Positions 10,630-22,600 of a stretch of 64,000 nucleotides of DNA are shown here, piece after piece. This stretch comes from Rotaria sp. Silwood1. Lineage: Eukaryota > Rotifera > Eurotatoria > Philodinida > Philodinidae. The translations under genes and the position numbers were made by a program. The notes below the pieces were generated by a model that was given only the letters and a program-made list of their open reading frames with translations, ran no database searches and was not told the origin of the DNA. Location of the stretch: assembly GCA_905250075.1 (NCBI GenBank), contig CAJNOP010000043.1, positions 740,772 through 804,771 on the forward strand, read 5' to 3'. The first letter of the stretch is position 1. Each line of letters opens with the position of its first letter.

Positions 10630-13527
10630 TCAAGATAAGTTTGCTGTTTTTAAACCATCTTCTATAATCGCTATTAAACGTTGAGCTTCAGTTGATTCTG
10701 GTACTTCATTTTCGTAAACATTACCGAATACGACAAGTCGAAGTAAACTTACAGCTTCTAAAAAAAAAAGAAAAGAATAAAACATTTTATTTGAAAAAAA
10801 CTAAACATATTTTTTTTCTTTACCATAATATTCTTCTGGTATATCAACCATGTAGACTTCAAATGTAACGAGAAAAAGAAGTAATGCTTGTTTTAACATT
10901 CCTTGACCTGTTGCTAATTCACAAAGTGGTTTTCGACCATAGAAGAGGAAATATGATGATGTTCCATTAACAAAATCCATTACAGTTAATCGTAAATGAC
11001 TACTATCATCTGATTCTTTATCATTTCCTTTCACACTGTCAGTCTAAAAAAATAATTCAAATCAAATTTAATTAAAGAATTTTTACAGTTTTATAAATTC
11101 TCGAAATAATTATGATTATCATAATTACATCTAATGAACTCTTTTTTTTTTAATCAAAGATAAGCGAATCGAAAACACTCAACTGATCAATAATATAAAT
11201 TAACATACAATAAACTAAATATTAAGTTTGTAATAAAAATTTGGCACTCAATTATATTTAGTCAAAATATTATTGAGAAGCACCGGAACTGATACTCACC
11301 GTTTGCACTCACAAGGAAGTCTCAGTAAGACTAGAAAAAGCCTAAAAAGATTCATTCCCATGGACGTTTGATTCGAGATAGAATTGTTTCGTCACATTTA
11401 AAACTCAACTTTAGCTACACACGGAAATACTAAAAAGTAAAATTTCGATATGAAATTTGTCTATGTACAGATTGAATGACTCATATAATATCTAAAAAAA
11501 AAAATTTTTTTATCTATGCGCAACATTTTACATCGAAATACTACCTCTAAATTTTTCTGTATCTACTTACGACTGGGTCAACAAGAGTCAATATGAGTTC
11601 ACCTAGTGTATATCAGCTCCCTCTTTAGCGAAACATATATTATGACAAGAAGTAATTTTCTTAAGAAAAAAACTCTCATATATATTTCCATTTTTCTATT
11701 TGCTTCAATATTCACATGGATTATCTATGTTATTAAAGGTATGTTTATTTCTTACTTGTTTATTTTGTATAATAAAATTACAATTTAAAATTCTACATAA
11801 TTGCATTAAACATAAACGATATGTTAAATCCATATTTTCTCGTTTTCGTATTGCAAAATGTTTTGTTAATATATCAAGTACAAGACCAATTGTTTTACTA
11901 AATGATGATATATGTCTACCACGTAAAAGACCATATTCACCAGTTAACTATAAAAACAAAAAAAGAAAAAATTTTCTTATATTTAATTTTTATTTCAATG
12001 AAAATAAGACATAAATATTTACAAATTCTTTTCCAGCCATAAATGGTAATTCTTGTAAAATTCCATATAGATTAAGATCAGCATTATTACTCAACCATTC
12101 ACGTCGTCTAGTATGTGTCTTTGATAAATATTGTTTATATAATGTTGAATATTGAACTTGACCTTGAATCTGACGAAGTTTAGCAGTTATTGCATCATAA
12201 TAAGCGTCATCTTTAATTTAAAAAAGAAATTGATGACGGATGTTTGTTATTTCTTTTTTTTAGTCATTAATTTAATAAAAAAAAAAAAAACTTACTATTT
12301 TGATGTATACGATTATCATTTTTTTCAATTCGACCAGATTTAGCACGAATTTTTTGACGCATATTACGCATTTTAATAGATAATTTACGACATAGTAAAG
12401 CCTAAAAAGAAAAAATAAATCAATGAGAAATGAAAAAACAAGAATTAAATATCTTACTTCAGGTTTAAGATGATTGCCTTTTTCAGCTAAACAAGGATAT
12501 TTTTTAATTAATGCTAAACCAATTTTACGATATTCTCGACCAGTTTTTAATTGTGGATAAGTTTTCATAAAAAATTCAGCCGTCTCATTTATAAATTCTT
12601 GTAATACTTGTGCTGCTTGTCCTTTTTGTTTTTTTACAAAACAAAATAATTATTGTTTTTTGTTCTAAATATTTTTTTAAAATATTTACCATTTTCTAAG
12701 CATGTTTGAACACGTTCTGAAAGTTCCGGTAATTGAGGTGGATGTGGAATAGGTGCATAACAACGAACACGTCCACCAGTTCGAGAAACAGGTGTCATTG
12801 CACTTCCACTTTCTTCATCTTCACCCATTAAACTCATATTTGGTGTATATAATGTACCACGCTAATTAATATTAATAAAATTTAATTTGTAAAAATTTTC
12901 AATAAAAGAAAAAAAAACATACTCGTTCTGAGACAGGCATCCATTCTGGATCTTCAAATTGAATCTATAGAAAATAAATTTTAGTTTTAAAAAAAAGATT
13001 TATTTTGTTTTGGGAAAATATTTTACATCAGCAAATTCATCTTCACTTTTTAAACCATATTCCATTGAATCATTTGGTTCAATTTTTGTCATTCGACTCA
13101 CTGTTCCAAAACGTTTTTTACTTTCTAATTTTGGTCGTTTAAGATAAGTATTTCGACGATGTGTATGATCATCATCATCATCGGATGATGCTTCATCAAT
13201 ATCATTATTTGTTCTTATTGTTGTTGAATTTGTTGATGAAAGAAGTCCACTTGTTGATGTTGAACTTTTTGTATTTGTTGGTGTTGAATGAATTTTTCGT
13301 ATATGAATTTTAAATCGAGCTACAGATGGAAATGTTTCTTCACATCCATCAACTGGACATGCAACTTCAACTTCTTCATCACGATGTCGAATATCCAAAT
13401 GTTCAACATAAGCTTGAAGACTTCGAGGATATATATTACATATTGTACAATGAAGTACACGTTGTGTTGATGATGATGATGACGATGGACTATTGTAATC
13501 AACAAGATTAACACGATTTAATGACAT
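10630..13527 (-). CDS. C2H2 zinc-finger protein with SAMD3-like conserved region
   Basis: Nine exons close in phase to 570 residues: 13027-13527, 12923-12964, 12690-12861, 12458-12621, 12296-12401, 12023-12210, 11756-11947, 10824-11043 and 10630-10757. Two C2H2 fingers lie near the N-terminus: C27-C30-H43-H48 and C57-C62-H75-H80. They are followed by an S/T/D-rich linker. The middle has TYPQLKTGREYRKIG, ALIKKYPCLAEKG and CRKLSIKMRNMRQKIR, a pattern I associate with uncharacterised SAMD3-like proteins of fish and invertebrates. The last ~150 residues are helical and hydrophobic. The role is unknown; nucleic-acid binding is inferred from the fingers only. I chose the internal ATG at 13527 because a TTTAAG acceptor abuts it, although the frame stays open upstream to 13599. 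Intron 11044-11755 is 712 bp. Confidence 0.75.
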
Positions 13528-14313
13528 CTTAAACAAGAAAAAAATAATAATTCGCGCATTTGAACAAACTTTTCTTTTTGACCACATTAATGGTTTCAAT
13601 ATAAGATAGTTTTATATAGTAAAGTAAAAAAACTAAGCATCTATGCTTCAGAATAGAGGATGCATAAGTGCGCACACAATGGATGCACTATTATGACCGA
13701 TAGAAGAATAAACCAATAGAAAACAAGAAATTTTCGTATTAGTGACATCTTATAAATATTTTCATCATTGGTACATAAGATTTTAACTTGACGACATCGA
13801 GAAAAGATGAATCATCATAGATAAAGTTATAAGGATTTATATTGATACATCTAAATTAACAATTGTAGAAATGTTTATAAACTTGTTCTTTTTTTGTTCA
13901 ATAAAAATAAGGATTAGTAAGATTACTATGTAAAAGAAAACAGTATTGTAAACAAAAGTATTTCTGATTGTCAAATTCGATGATCTATTTTTATGATAAC
14001 AATCTTAACAAGTTTTTCTATTTGTATAAAATTGTTAGACATTACATCATTAATTTCAACTATATAAATCATTAACGAAAGAAATAATAAAAAGTCGATA
14101 TACATATGATGAGTAACTTTCATCAATAGTTCATTGAATGAACATCATTAGACAGGTTTCTATATTTGATAAGACTACATTTTTTTTTGTTTCTCCATAT
14201 TTCTTTGCATGATCAAATTTGACTAGATTTCCGAGATTTCTAATGTATAAAATTCGGTTTTATGTTTATACTTGAAAGTTAATTGAAGATTTATTATTTA
14301 TATATCAATTTAG
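13528..14313. promoter_or_regulatory. Divergent intergenic region between the C2H2 gene and TRMT10A
   Basis: These 786 bp lie between two divergently oriented starts. They are AT-rich with no ORF, repeat or RNA gene that I can support. They must carry the promoters of both genes. A splice acceptor (TTTAG) ends exactly at the TRMT10A ATG, and TTTAAG at the C2H2 ATG. No clear TATA or initiator could be assigned. Confidence 0.45.
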
Positions 14314-15243
14314 ATGTCTACTCCAGAAGAATCAGCATCGAGTTCAACAATGGATATTGATAAACCATCAAAAATTTCTAAAAATCAACAACGAAAACAA
14401 AAACGTTATGCATTATTACTTGAAAAACGTAAATCAAAACGAAAAGAAGAAAAAGCTAAACAAAAACAACGTCATATTGAAAAATTAAAAAATGCTGAAG
14501 ATCAATCTCTACTTACTCGTCATGGTCTTAAATCTAATCGTATGGAAAATTCTTCATGTCGTATTCGAATTTGTATTGATTGTCGATATGATTCAATGAT
14601 GAATGATAAAGATATAGGTAGTTTACAAAAACAAATTGCTTTTTGTTATTCAGCAAATCGTCGTTCATCAACACCATGTCAATTCTATATAACAAATGTT
14701 GACGGTCAATTAGAAAAACGTCTTGAAGCAAATTGTGCAAAAAATTGGGATATTTATTTACGAAATGAATCATTAGAAGAAGTTTTTCCTCATGATGATA
14801 TACTGTATTTAACAAGTGAATCAGAAAATGTTTTAAGTAGTACAGAACCACTTGATGAACGAACTGTTTATGTTATTGGTGGAATTGTTGATCATAATTC
14901 TCGAAAAGGTTTATGTTATCAATTAGCTTTACAAAATAAATGGCGACATGCACGTTTACCAATTGATGAATTTATTAAATTAAATACACGTCGTGTACTT
15001 GCTTGTAATCATGTTATGGAAATACTTTTAAATTATATTCAACTACGAGATTGGAAAAAAGCTTTTGAACAGAATATACCAAAAAGAAAACAAGAAATAA
15101 AAACACAAATCGATGATGATGATGATGATATACCTAAAACTGTTTCACCTAATCATCCAGAAGAACCGAAACCATGTGCTGAAGTTCATGAACGACGAGG
15201 AGAAGTTGCTGAAGCAGAAACTCCTCCACCTCTTAATTTATAA
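14314..15243 (+). CDS. TRMT10A: tRNA (guanine-9-N1)-methyltransferase TRMT10A-like
   Basis: A single 309-residue exon. TRMT10A is a SPOUT-fold enzyme that methylates guanine (N1) at tRNA position 9 using S-adenosylmethionine. An N-terminal lysine/arginine-rich helix (about 22-60) is typical of the family. The catalytic domain shows IRICIDC (84-90), YITNV (125-129), VYVIGGIVDHN (185-195), ARLPIDEFI (213-221) and the cofactor-knot segment LACNHVMEILLNY (229-241), followed by DWKKAF. These are the characteristic Trm10 elements, including the aspartate of GGIVD. The C-terminus is acidic and proline-rich. The length matches animal TRMT10A (about 340). The gene is intronless, unlike its neighbours. 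The ATG directly follows TTTAG at 14311-14313, suggesting a trans-spliced leader. LRRC40 begins 45 bp after its stop. Confidence 0.92.
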   Translation: MSTPEESASSSTMDIDKPSKISKNQQRKQKRYALLLEKRKSKRKEEKAKQKQRHIEKLKNAEDQSLLTRHGLKSNRMENSSCRIRICIDCRYDSMMNDKDIGSLQKQIAFCYSANRRSSTPCQFYITNVDGQLEKRLEANCAKNWDIYLRNESLEEVFPHDDILYLTSESENVLSSTEPLDERTVYVIGGIVDHNSRKGLCYQLALQNKWRHARLPIDEFIKLNTRRVLACNHVMEILLNYIQLRDWKKAFEQNIPKRKQEIKTQIDDDDDDIPKTVSPNHPEEPKPCAEVHERRGEVAEAETPPPLNL

Positions 15244-15288
15244 TTATGTTCAATGATAACTTGTTTTTTTTCGTTATTCTAGATTTAA
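15244..15288 (+). promoter_or_regulatory. 45-bp intercistronic region with pyrimidine tract and 3' acceptor
   Basis: Between the TRMT10A stop and the LRRC40 start lie only 45 bp. They contain a TTGTTTTTTTTCGTTATTCTAG tract-plus-acceptor ending at 15282, six bases before the LRRC40 ATG. That is the layout expected for trans-splicing of a downstream gene in a polycistronic unit. There is no room for a conventional separate promoter unless it lies inside TRMT10A. Confidence 0.6.
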
Positions 15289-18200
15289 ATGGCGTCATCA
15301 TCGTCTACTAGACGTCATCCACCTCTTCGACCCTCATCAACAACCAATCGAACAGGTCGAGGAGTTGAAAAACGAGTTAATACTCCTGCTCTTTCCAATG
15401 ATATAAATGATGATGAATACGGAATTGCTAGTGGTAAACAAGTACCACGTAGTTACTTGCTCAAACTTATTAAACGATCTCATATGAATGGTATACTTAA
15501 TTTAGCATCACGTGGTTTAACTGAAGGTAAACTTATTTATTAAAACATATGGGCGTATATGTATTATTTCAATTATTTTTAATTTAGTACCAATAGAAAT
15601 ATTTGCTGATGAAATTATTGAAGACGAAAATCAACAACGACAAAAATCGAAAACACCAGATTTTAGTCAAAATGATACAGAAACTTGGTGGAATCGTGAA
15701 TCACTTAAAACACTTGATTTATCATCGAATTCGTTAACTACTCTTCCAAATGAAATTGAAACATTGAATTATTTAATTGTTCTTAATGTACGTATTTATA
15801 TAAGTATTTTTCAGTCAATTCATATTTCGTTTTATTCTATTTTATTTTTTTTTCGTTGTATTTAGATTCAAAACAATCAATTAACATCTCTACCTGATGC
15901 AATACGAGGTTTAAGAGCATTAGAAAAACTTGTACTTAGTCAAAATCAATTAACAATATTACCCGATGGTCTTTTTTATTGTTCATCACTTCTTACATTA
16001 AATCTTTCGCGTAATCATTTAACTAAATTATCCAATAAAATTGGTCAACTATCATATTTACAAGACCTAGTCAGTTATAAATTTTATTATAACCTTTAAT
16101 TAACTTATGTATATACATAGGATTTATCTGAGAATGAATTTGAATTATTTCCAAAAGAAATTGGGTTTTTAACAAGACTAAATAAATTAACAGTTGCAAA
16201 AAATCGTCTTCGAGCACTTCCCCATGAATTTGGTGGTCTATACAGTATGTTGTTAATATTCAACAAAGAATCTATGAGAAATTAAATTTGTATCATTTGA
16301 TTTTACAGATTTTAAAATTATTAGGATTTGCATTAATTTTATTTCCCTCAGTCCCTTTACTGTTAGATGTGCGTAGAACTGAACCTTCGTCGTCATCATA
16401 TTAGATTTATACTTTCTATTGTTAAAGTTGTAAAAGAGATCTGAGTATAGAAAAGTTAAATGAAATAAATTTAATTTCTCAGGAACTTGTATATATTTAA
16501 CTATACTATCTATCGAATGAATGATTTCTTGTATAGATCTTCGATCACTTGATCTTAGTCATAATCAATTAACACAATTACCTGAAAGTATGGGAGACTT
16601 GATTAATCTTGAAGAAATTTATGCAAATGCAAATCGATTGACAATTTTTCCATGTTTTAATCAATGTGCACGATTAAAGGTAAATAAAAATATTGATTGA
16701 AAAGAAACAATGAACGAACTTATTACTTTTTATTTTCTAAAGGAAATTCATATGGCAGATAATCAACTTACTGAAATCAACGATAATGAATTAGAATCAC
16801 TTTTATCATTAGTATCACTTAATGTTCGCGGCAATAGAATACGAAATTTACCAGAACAAGTTGCTCTATTACCTAATTTAGAAAGACTTGATGTTACAAA
16901 TAATGATCTTGCAGAGTATAGAATTTATTTAATAAAATTTCTAATTATTTTTCTTAATTTCGTTTTCTTTTTAAGTTTACCATCGAAAATTGCATTGAAT
17001 AAAAAAATAAAAAATATCAGTATGACGGGTAATCCACTAGGAAAAATTCGAAAAGATGTTGTTCGTGTAAGAAAAATAAATCTATTTAAGAAGTATCATT
17101 CATTATTGAATTTTAGCTCGGAACTGAATCTATAATGAAATTTCTTCGAAATCGATTAACAATTGATGATGGAAGTGCTAGTAATAATGATCCAAAAACT
17201 TTTGATATTCCAAAAACAGTTGAAACTGATGATGAAAGAAAACGTCGTGTATATACTGAACATCATGTTGTTCGAAGTACTGGTACATTTGATTTCAGGT
17301 AAATAAAGTCAAAATAAAAACGAATATAAGAATTAAAGTCTTTTGTTTTAGTCATAAAAATGCGTCAACTCTAACAGAAGAATCAATTGAACTTATCTCA
17401 AAAGAAAAACCATCACATGTTAATTTAGCAAAAAATAAATTTACAGAAATGCCTATAGCGTGAGTAATTAGAACAATTATCATTGATTAAGATTAATATA
17501 TTTCGTAAGATAGTTTATGAATTCATGCTAAAGGTGAGATTTTGTAGAATACATAAGCAATGTAGTTTAACTTATGAGAACCTAAAGGTGATGGTTTTTT
17601 TTTCTAAAACCCAATTGGTGTTGGAAAAAAAAATTTCGCTTAATAAATAATTTTATCCCTATGAATAAATATAGATTGGTACGATTGGCTGATTGTTTGC
17701 TTCATTTGGATATGTCTTCAAATGGTTTATTACAACTTAATTCACAAGTGGGACAACTGAAAGAATTACGTTTTCTTGATTTAAGGTAAAAAAAACATTT
17801 TTTTATAGTTTCAATATGTTGTTTTTGTTGTTTTTTATAGTACAAATCGTCTAACGGATCTTCCATCGGAATTAAGTTCTCTTGAACACTTACAAATCAT
17901 CAATCTATCAATGAATAAGTATGTTTATCATATAAATTAAGTTCTCCTTTAAAAATTGATCTTGATCTATCGGCACAATACAATCGCATGAAACTTTCAG
18001 GATGTTTTAGCTTTATAAGGAATAGGCTATGATAAAAATTTCTAGCTCTATATTATCATGTTTTCAAGAGATATTCACTAAACAAAAGTCAAAAATAGTT
18101 CATTTTAGAAATCTGAAAGTCACTGTGATCTTTCATTTTATAGAATTAATTTTTTGTTTGTTTGAAAGAACATGTCACGATGTAGGACAAGGCAAAGCCC

Positions 18201-18949
18201 TTCTTTTAGAATTTTCACTTATTCAAAGGAGAAGAGAGATGAAAAATTGAATGTCTCGAAAAACTCTCAAAATATAGATTAACATGCTCTTTCAAGTAAA
18301 AATAAGCGTCATTGACTACAATGAACCTCCTTTGAGAATTCTACGATGCAGAATCAAAAAAATCATAACCAGAGAGAAAGTGAAAAAGATTTTCTACTTT
18401 ATCTAACAACACCATATTTTGTCAAGTGGAAAATGACGGAAACTTTTGGAAAAAACGAGATGCGAAATAAAAAAAAAACACGACATTTATAAAGAATCAG
18501 ATCTCGAGCTATGTTTTCTTGTATTTATCTCAATTTTTATGTTTTTGAGGAAAACTTAAGCTAATAATTACGCAACTTCTATACTAGATTTGTTCGATTA
18601 CCATCTGTTCTTTATGAATTAAAACAAATTCAAGAAATTCTTGCTAATGATAATCAATTAGTTGAATTGGATGCAAATGGTATAATGAAAATTTCTACAA
18701 CATTATGTACATTTAATGTACGAAATAATAATATACAGCGATTACCTCCTGAATTAAGCAAATGTACATTACTTAAATCACTTGATGTTGCAGGTCAATA
18801 TTATTGTTTTTATTAAAAAAAACAAAAAGAATATTTTTGACTTTGTTTTTGTTTTCTTAGGTAATCCATTTAAATTACCACGTCCAGCTACAATAGCCAA
18901 AGGTACACAAGCGATATTAGAACATTTACGAAATCAATTAATTGAATAA
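15289..18949 (+). CDS. LRRC40: Leucine-rich repeat protein LRRC40
   Basis: Thirteen exons close in phase to 648 residues: 15289-15526, 15588-15787, 15866-16069, 16121-16244, 16537-16679, 16743-16915, 16976-17066, 17117-17298, 17352-17459, 17675-17785, 17841-17918, 18588-18793 and 18861-18949. The N-terminus carries SYLLKLIKRSHMNGILNLASRGL, the LRRC40 signature ahead of the repeats. There follow about 20 LRRs of the LxxLPxxIxxLxxLxxLDLSxN type, split by a non-LRR linker (about residues 390-470: NPLGKIRKDVVR, RNRL, RRVYTEHHV) as in vertebrate LRRC40. The C-terminus is SLDVAGNPFKLPRPATIAKGTQAILEHLRNQL, again LRRC40-like. Human LRRC40 is about 602 aa. Its biochemical role is not established; LRRs suggest protein binding. 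Intron 17919-18587 is 669 bp; the rest are 50-292 bp. Confidence 0.93.
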
Positions 18950-19014
18950 TAAACGAAATCTTCATTTGTTTTTCCAGTGTGTAGTAGTTTGTTCACTTAT
19001 CTTTTGTGTTTAAA

Positions 19015-19020
19015 AATAAA
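19015..19020 (+). terminator. AATAAA polyadenylation signal after LRRC40
   Basis: AATAAA sits 66 bp after the LRRC40 stop and 154 bp before the next start codon. A gap of this size, with a polyadenylation signal followed by a new acceptor, is typical of operon junctions in trans-splicing animals. The motif alone is weak evidence. Confidence 0.45.
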
Positions 19021-19173
19021 TGACACGTCTCTAATAGTTTCTGTTCTATTTGAATACGTAACGGTTGCTTTGTTTTATTCATTAGCTCTTAATTGAAGTG
19101 TAAAGGTTCATCATGTATATAAAAGCAAAATGTTCTGTTCAATATCTTCTCATGAATTGTCTGCTAAACAGCA

Positions 19174-19675
19174 ATGTTTTCGTATTTAGCAATCAACCAA
19201 AACTTGTCCAAATATTTGTTCGCCTATACAAGTAGGTTAATTATCGTAATTTGAAATGTTATATAAAGAAAAACTCTATAGAAAATACATTCAGCACCAA
19301 TGAGTCTTTGGATTTCAAATATTCCATATTATTGGTCAACAATTGAACTTGAAAAAAATCTTTTCAGCATGTTTTATATATGATCCATTTTTTTTCTATC
19401 TATTTCTGCTTTTGTTTAATAATCTATAAACATTTGGTTAAGTCTATGATATTGAAATACCATTAAAAAATGGTCAATTAATGGATGTACAAATAATCAA
19501 TGGTCGTAGTATGCAAGTTAGTGTGAATGAATGAACTAATGTTCCCTTATTATTTTGTTCTTTAAAGACATATCAAGCACATGTAAAACAAAAATCATTA
19601 TTTGATGGATTTTATTGTTGTAAATCAAATTCAGTAAATCGAATTAATTATGCACAAGCACATCAATATCAATGA
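19174..19675 (+). CDS. Small 79-aa protein downstream of LRRC40
   Basis: Three exons, 19174-19231, 19443-19516 and 19568-19675, close in phase with GTAGGT, GTTAGT and AG boundaries and end in TGA. The product begins MFSYLAINQNLSKYLFAYT, continues with YDIEIPLKNGQLMDVQIING, and ends with LFDGFYCCKSNSVNRINYAQ. I do not recognise it. A TAAACAG acceptor ends two bases before the ATG. It lies 224 bp after the LRRC40 stop on the same strand, so it may be the third gene of the TRMT10A-LRRC40 cluster. Codon use in the last two exons resembles the neighbours. There is no signal peptide, and a CC pair occurs near residue 61. It could be spurious, but the phase closure and acceptor placement argue for a real gene. 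Confidence 0.55.
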
Positions 19676-22600
19676 TGAGATATGTTGTATTATATTTCGT
19701 TTGTATATATTTATTATTCGTTTTATTATTTGTTATTTGTTTTTTATTGTTTTATTGTACAGTGAACATTTTTTCTGTAGTTGAAAAGTGAGAATATTTT
19801 ATCTTGTCGTTGTTATTGCATGTAAACCAAGACAAAAACTTGTTGTTGCTTATCATGTTACTATGTTAGATAAAGAAAACTATTGTTTGAAGTCAATAAA
19901 CAAGATAAAGAGGAACATATTTAAACTAAACTAGGTAAATCAATTTATACTTACCAGTATTGCACATTAAGTAGTTTCACCGTATTCTATACGAAATATC
20001 TATAAGAATTAAATAATATAACGAATAAAAGAAGATGAAGAAAAAATATTTTGATGGAAGATGCTACCTGATTTAAGTCATTATCTAAAAATCTCAAAGT
20101 AAAAAAATACACTAGTAAACGTGGTATATTTGATAGGACAAAACTACTGAATCATGATACTATATTTTACGCAAATTATTAAAGAAACAAATTCGAAGCT
20201 GAGTCAAGATATCTTTGTTACGTATATTTTTACTAATCTCTTTAGAGATGACACAGGTTTTGATTTTATTATTGGATTTTATTGAGCAAATTTGAAAAGA
20301 GAAAATACCTACTAAAATTATGTCTTCCGTATATCGGGCATTACTAAAAGTTTCATAAGGTCTAATGGAAAAAAGCCTGCTCATTGAAAAAATGATGCAA
20401 TGCATTCGCTCAGTTGATATTCAGCTATTTGATGTGGACATACAGTTCTATGAAATTAAGATACTTGAACATAATCCACCTTATCCATCGAAACTTCACA
20501 TATTCGTAGCATGAGAACTTTTTAATATCTTCTTCTTTAGCTGGAAAAAGAACGACAAGATAATTGCGACTACATTATTAAAAAAAGAGTTATAGTAACG
20601 AGAACTATATTCATTGTATTTGAAAAATCTGTCCCAAAGTATGCGACATCTAATAGTACTTTACCAAGTGCTCGTAGAGTGCATAATCCGAAACTTTGGT
20701 TCCTTTTTCATCCCAAAACCTGATGTCTTTTCTTTGTAATAAAGAAATAATTCGATTTTTAAATTTTGCTTAAAAATGAGTGCAGAATTTGTCGATGAAT
20801 TCAAATTTACTCTTTAATTATTGTATGTAACCAAAAAATCGCCACAAATGCTTTCTCCCATTCAAGAATTTGAAGATATGCTCCTCGTTTTATTACTTGA
20901 AGAAGCCATTGATTTTTCTAATTCCAATCGTGTCAGAAATTGCACGTATTTACTTGGACAGTCAGCTAAAGTTATAATGCTGCAGCAATAAATAGTGTAG
21001 CCACTCATACTCTATTAAAAAGAATAAATAAGAGTTAGGAGTTTTGTATGCAATGAAAAGTACGATAGTAGGATGGACTTTTTTCGTCATGAACAGTTTT
21101 TCACGATGCATGGACACAAGAATACTAATCACGATCGATTATCATTGTGGCAAAAAACACCAAACAATATTCATTTTATTCTGAAGAATAAGAAGTGTTA
21201 CTGTCTCTTGCTCGTTTATGTCAACTAATGGGCTATTTCAATCAAAGATATTTCATTTAAAGTATCCGTTGATAAACTGTGATCAATGATTTCTTATTAC
21301 TTGATTGAATACAGTAGCTAAAACATCTATATCAACGAAATAAAAAAGCACTCATCACACCAGTCATTCTAAAAGAGGTGTCAACATAACCAACAAACAA
21401 TAATCACATGTATGTTTATTAGGAGATAAATACTCAACATTAAAAAATCATCAAGTTTCACTTGCCTCTATGTTATCAAAAGTTGAACCAAACATATCGA
21501 AGGCAACAAAACTGATTTCTATAATACCGACATACCCATGATTCGACGTTACCAAAAACTATTGATCCCTTTCACTTAGCTTCAGTAATTATTTGGTTTT
21601 ATCGGAGATGTTCATCATAACGACAGTAAAGTATTTCTTCGATGCATGATATACATACCCTTTTTCTCTCCTAATGTATATCTACAAATGCTACTTAATG
21701 CTCTCATCATCACGTCTTTTGTCAATTAAACATGAACTCAAAAATACCATAGCATCAATTTTTATATCTCATACTTCTTGTAATTTCATGCAAACATTCG
21801 CTACATTAAACAACTCTTGGAAAAGAATCAGTCATTAAGGAGCACAATGTCTTAGCAATGTTTTGCAATAAAAACTAAACATGCATTTATGTGCTCCTTT
21901 CTTTCATTTACTTATTCACTTTTCAGACTGAGCACTGCACTAGAACTGAGAAGAAATCAAATTGATGATGAAAGAAACGAAGAGTAAAATACCAAAAAAA
22001 AATATCATTCGAAGACAAACGTTTTGCTTGCATTAATAGTTTTACGAACATTGGTGTAAAATAATTCATTAAATGTTGATAATAGTTTCTTTTGTTGCTC
22101 TGTTTTCTGTTTTAAAAACATGTGTATTTAATGAAATATCTTCTGATAGAATTTTTGTTGAATGAAAACGATATTTTCTGATTGATTGCACTGCTCATTT
22201 GATAAATTCTATTATCTTGCAAAGTATTAATGATTGTTTTCAAATTTTTAGAGTTTTGGAATACGATATATTGAAGAAAATTGATTTTGGAGCAATCTTC
22301 TTCGGTAATAATTGTATTTATTCCGATTATTGATGAGTTTTGTATTTTATATATCGATCAAAGAGCTTAGTCGAAGTTGATGTTTCTCTAATTGTTATCG
22401 TTCCTATCGTTGCTAACTGTAGAATGTAACAAATACGGGTAGCGGTCTTGATTAATTAATTAAACTTTTTAGTATCGACATGGCAATGTATAGAGTTATT
22501 ATGGAAGAATATCGTTGCTCAGATTTGATGCACGATATTGATTCAGAACACTTTTCACTATTGATTTATTTCTCAATTACAGAAACATCCCACAACACAT

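Noticed and set aside
14534-14851. 105-codon frame antisense to TRMT10A
   Set aside because: Shadow of a strongly supported coding exon on the other strand, with no motif or splice context.
20160-20405. 81-codon minus-strand frame in the gene desert
   Set aside because: No recognisable motif, no neighbouring exons that join it, and no conserved-looking start context.
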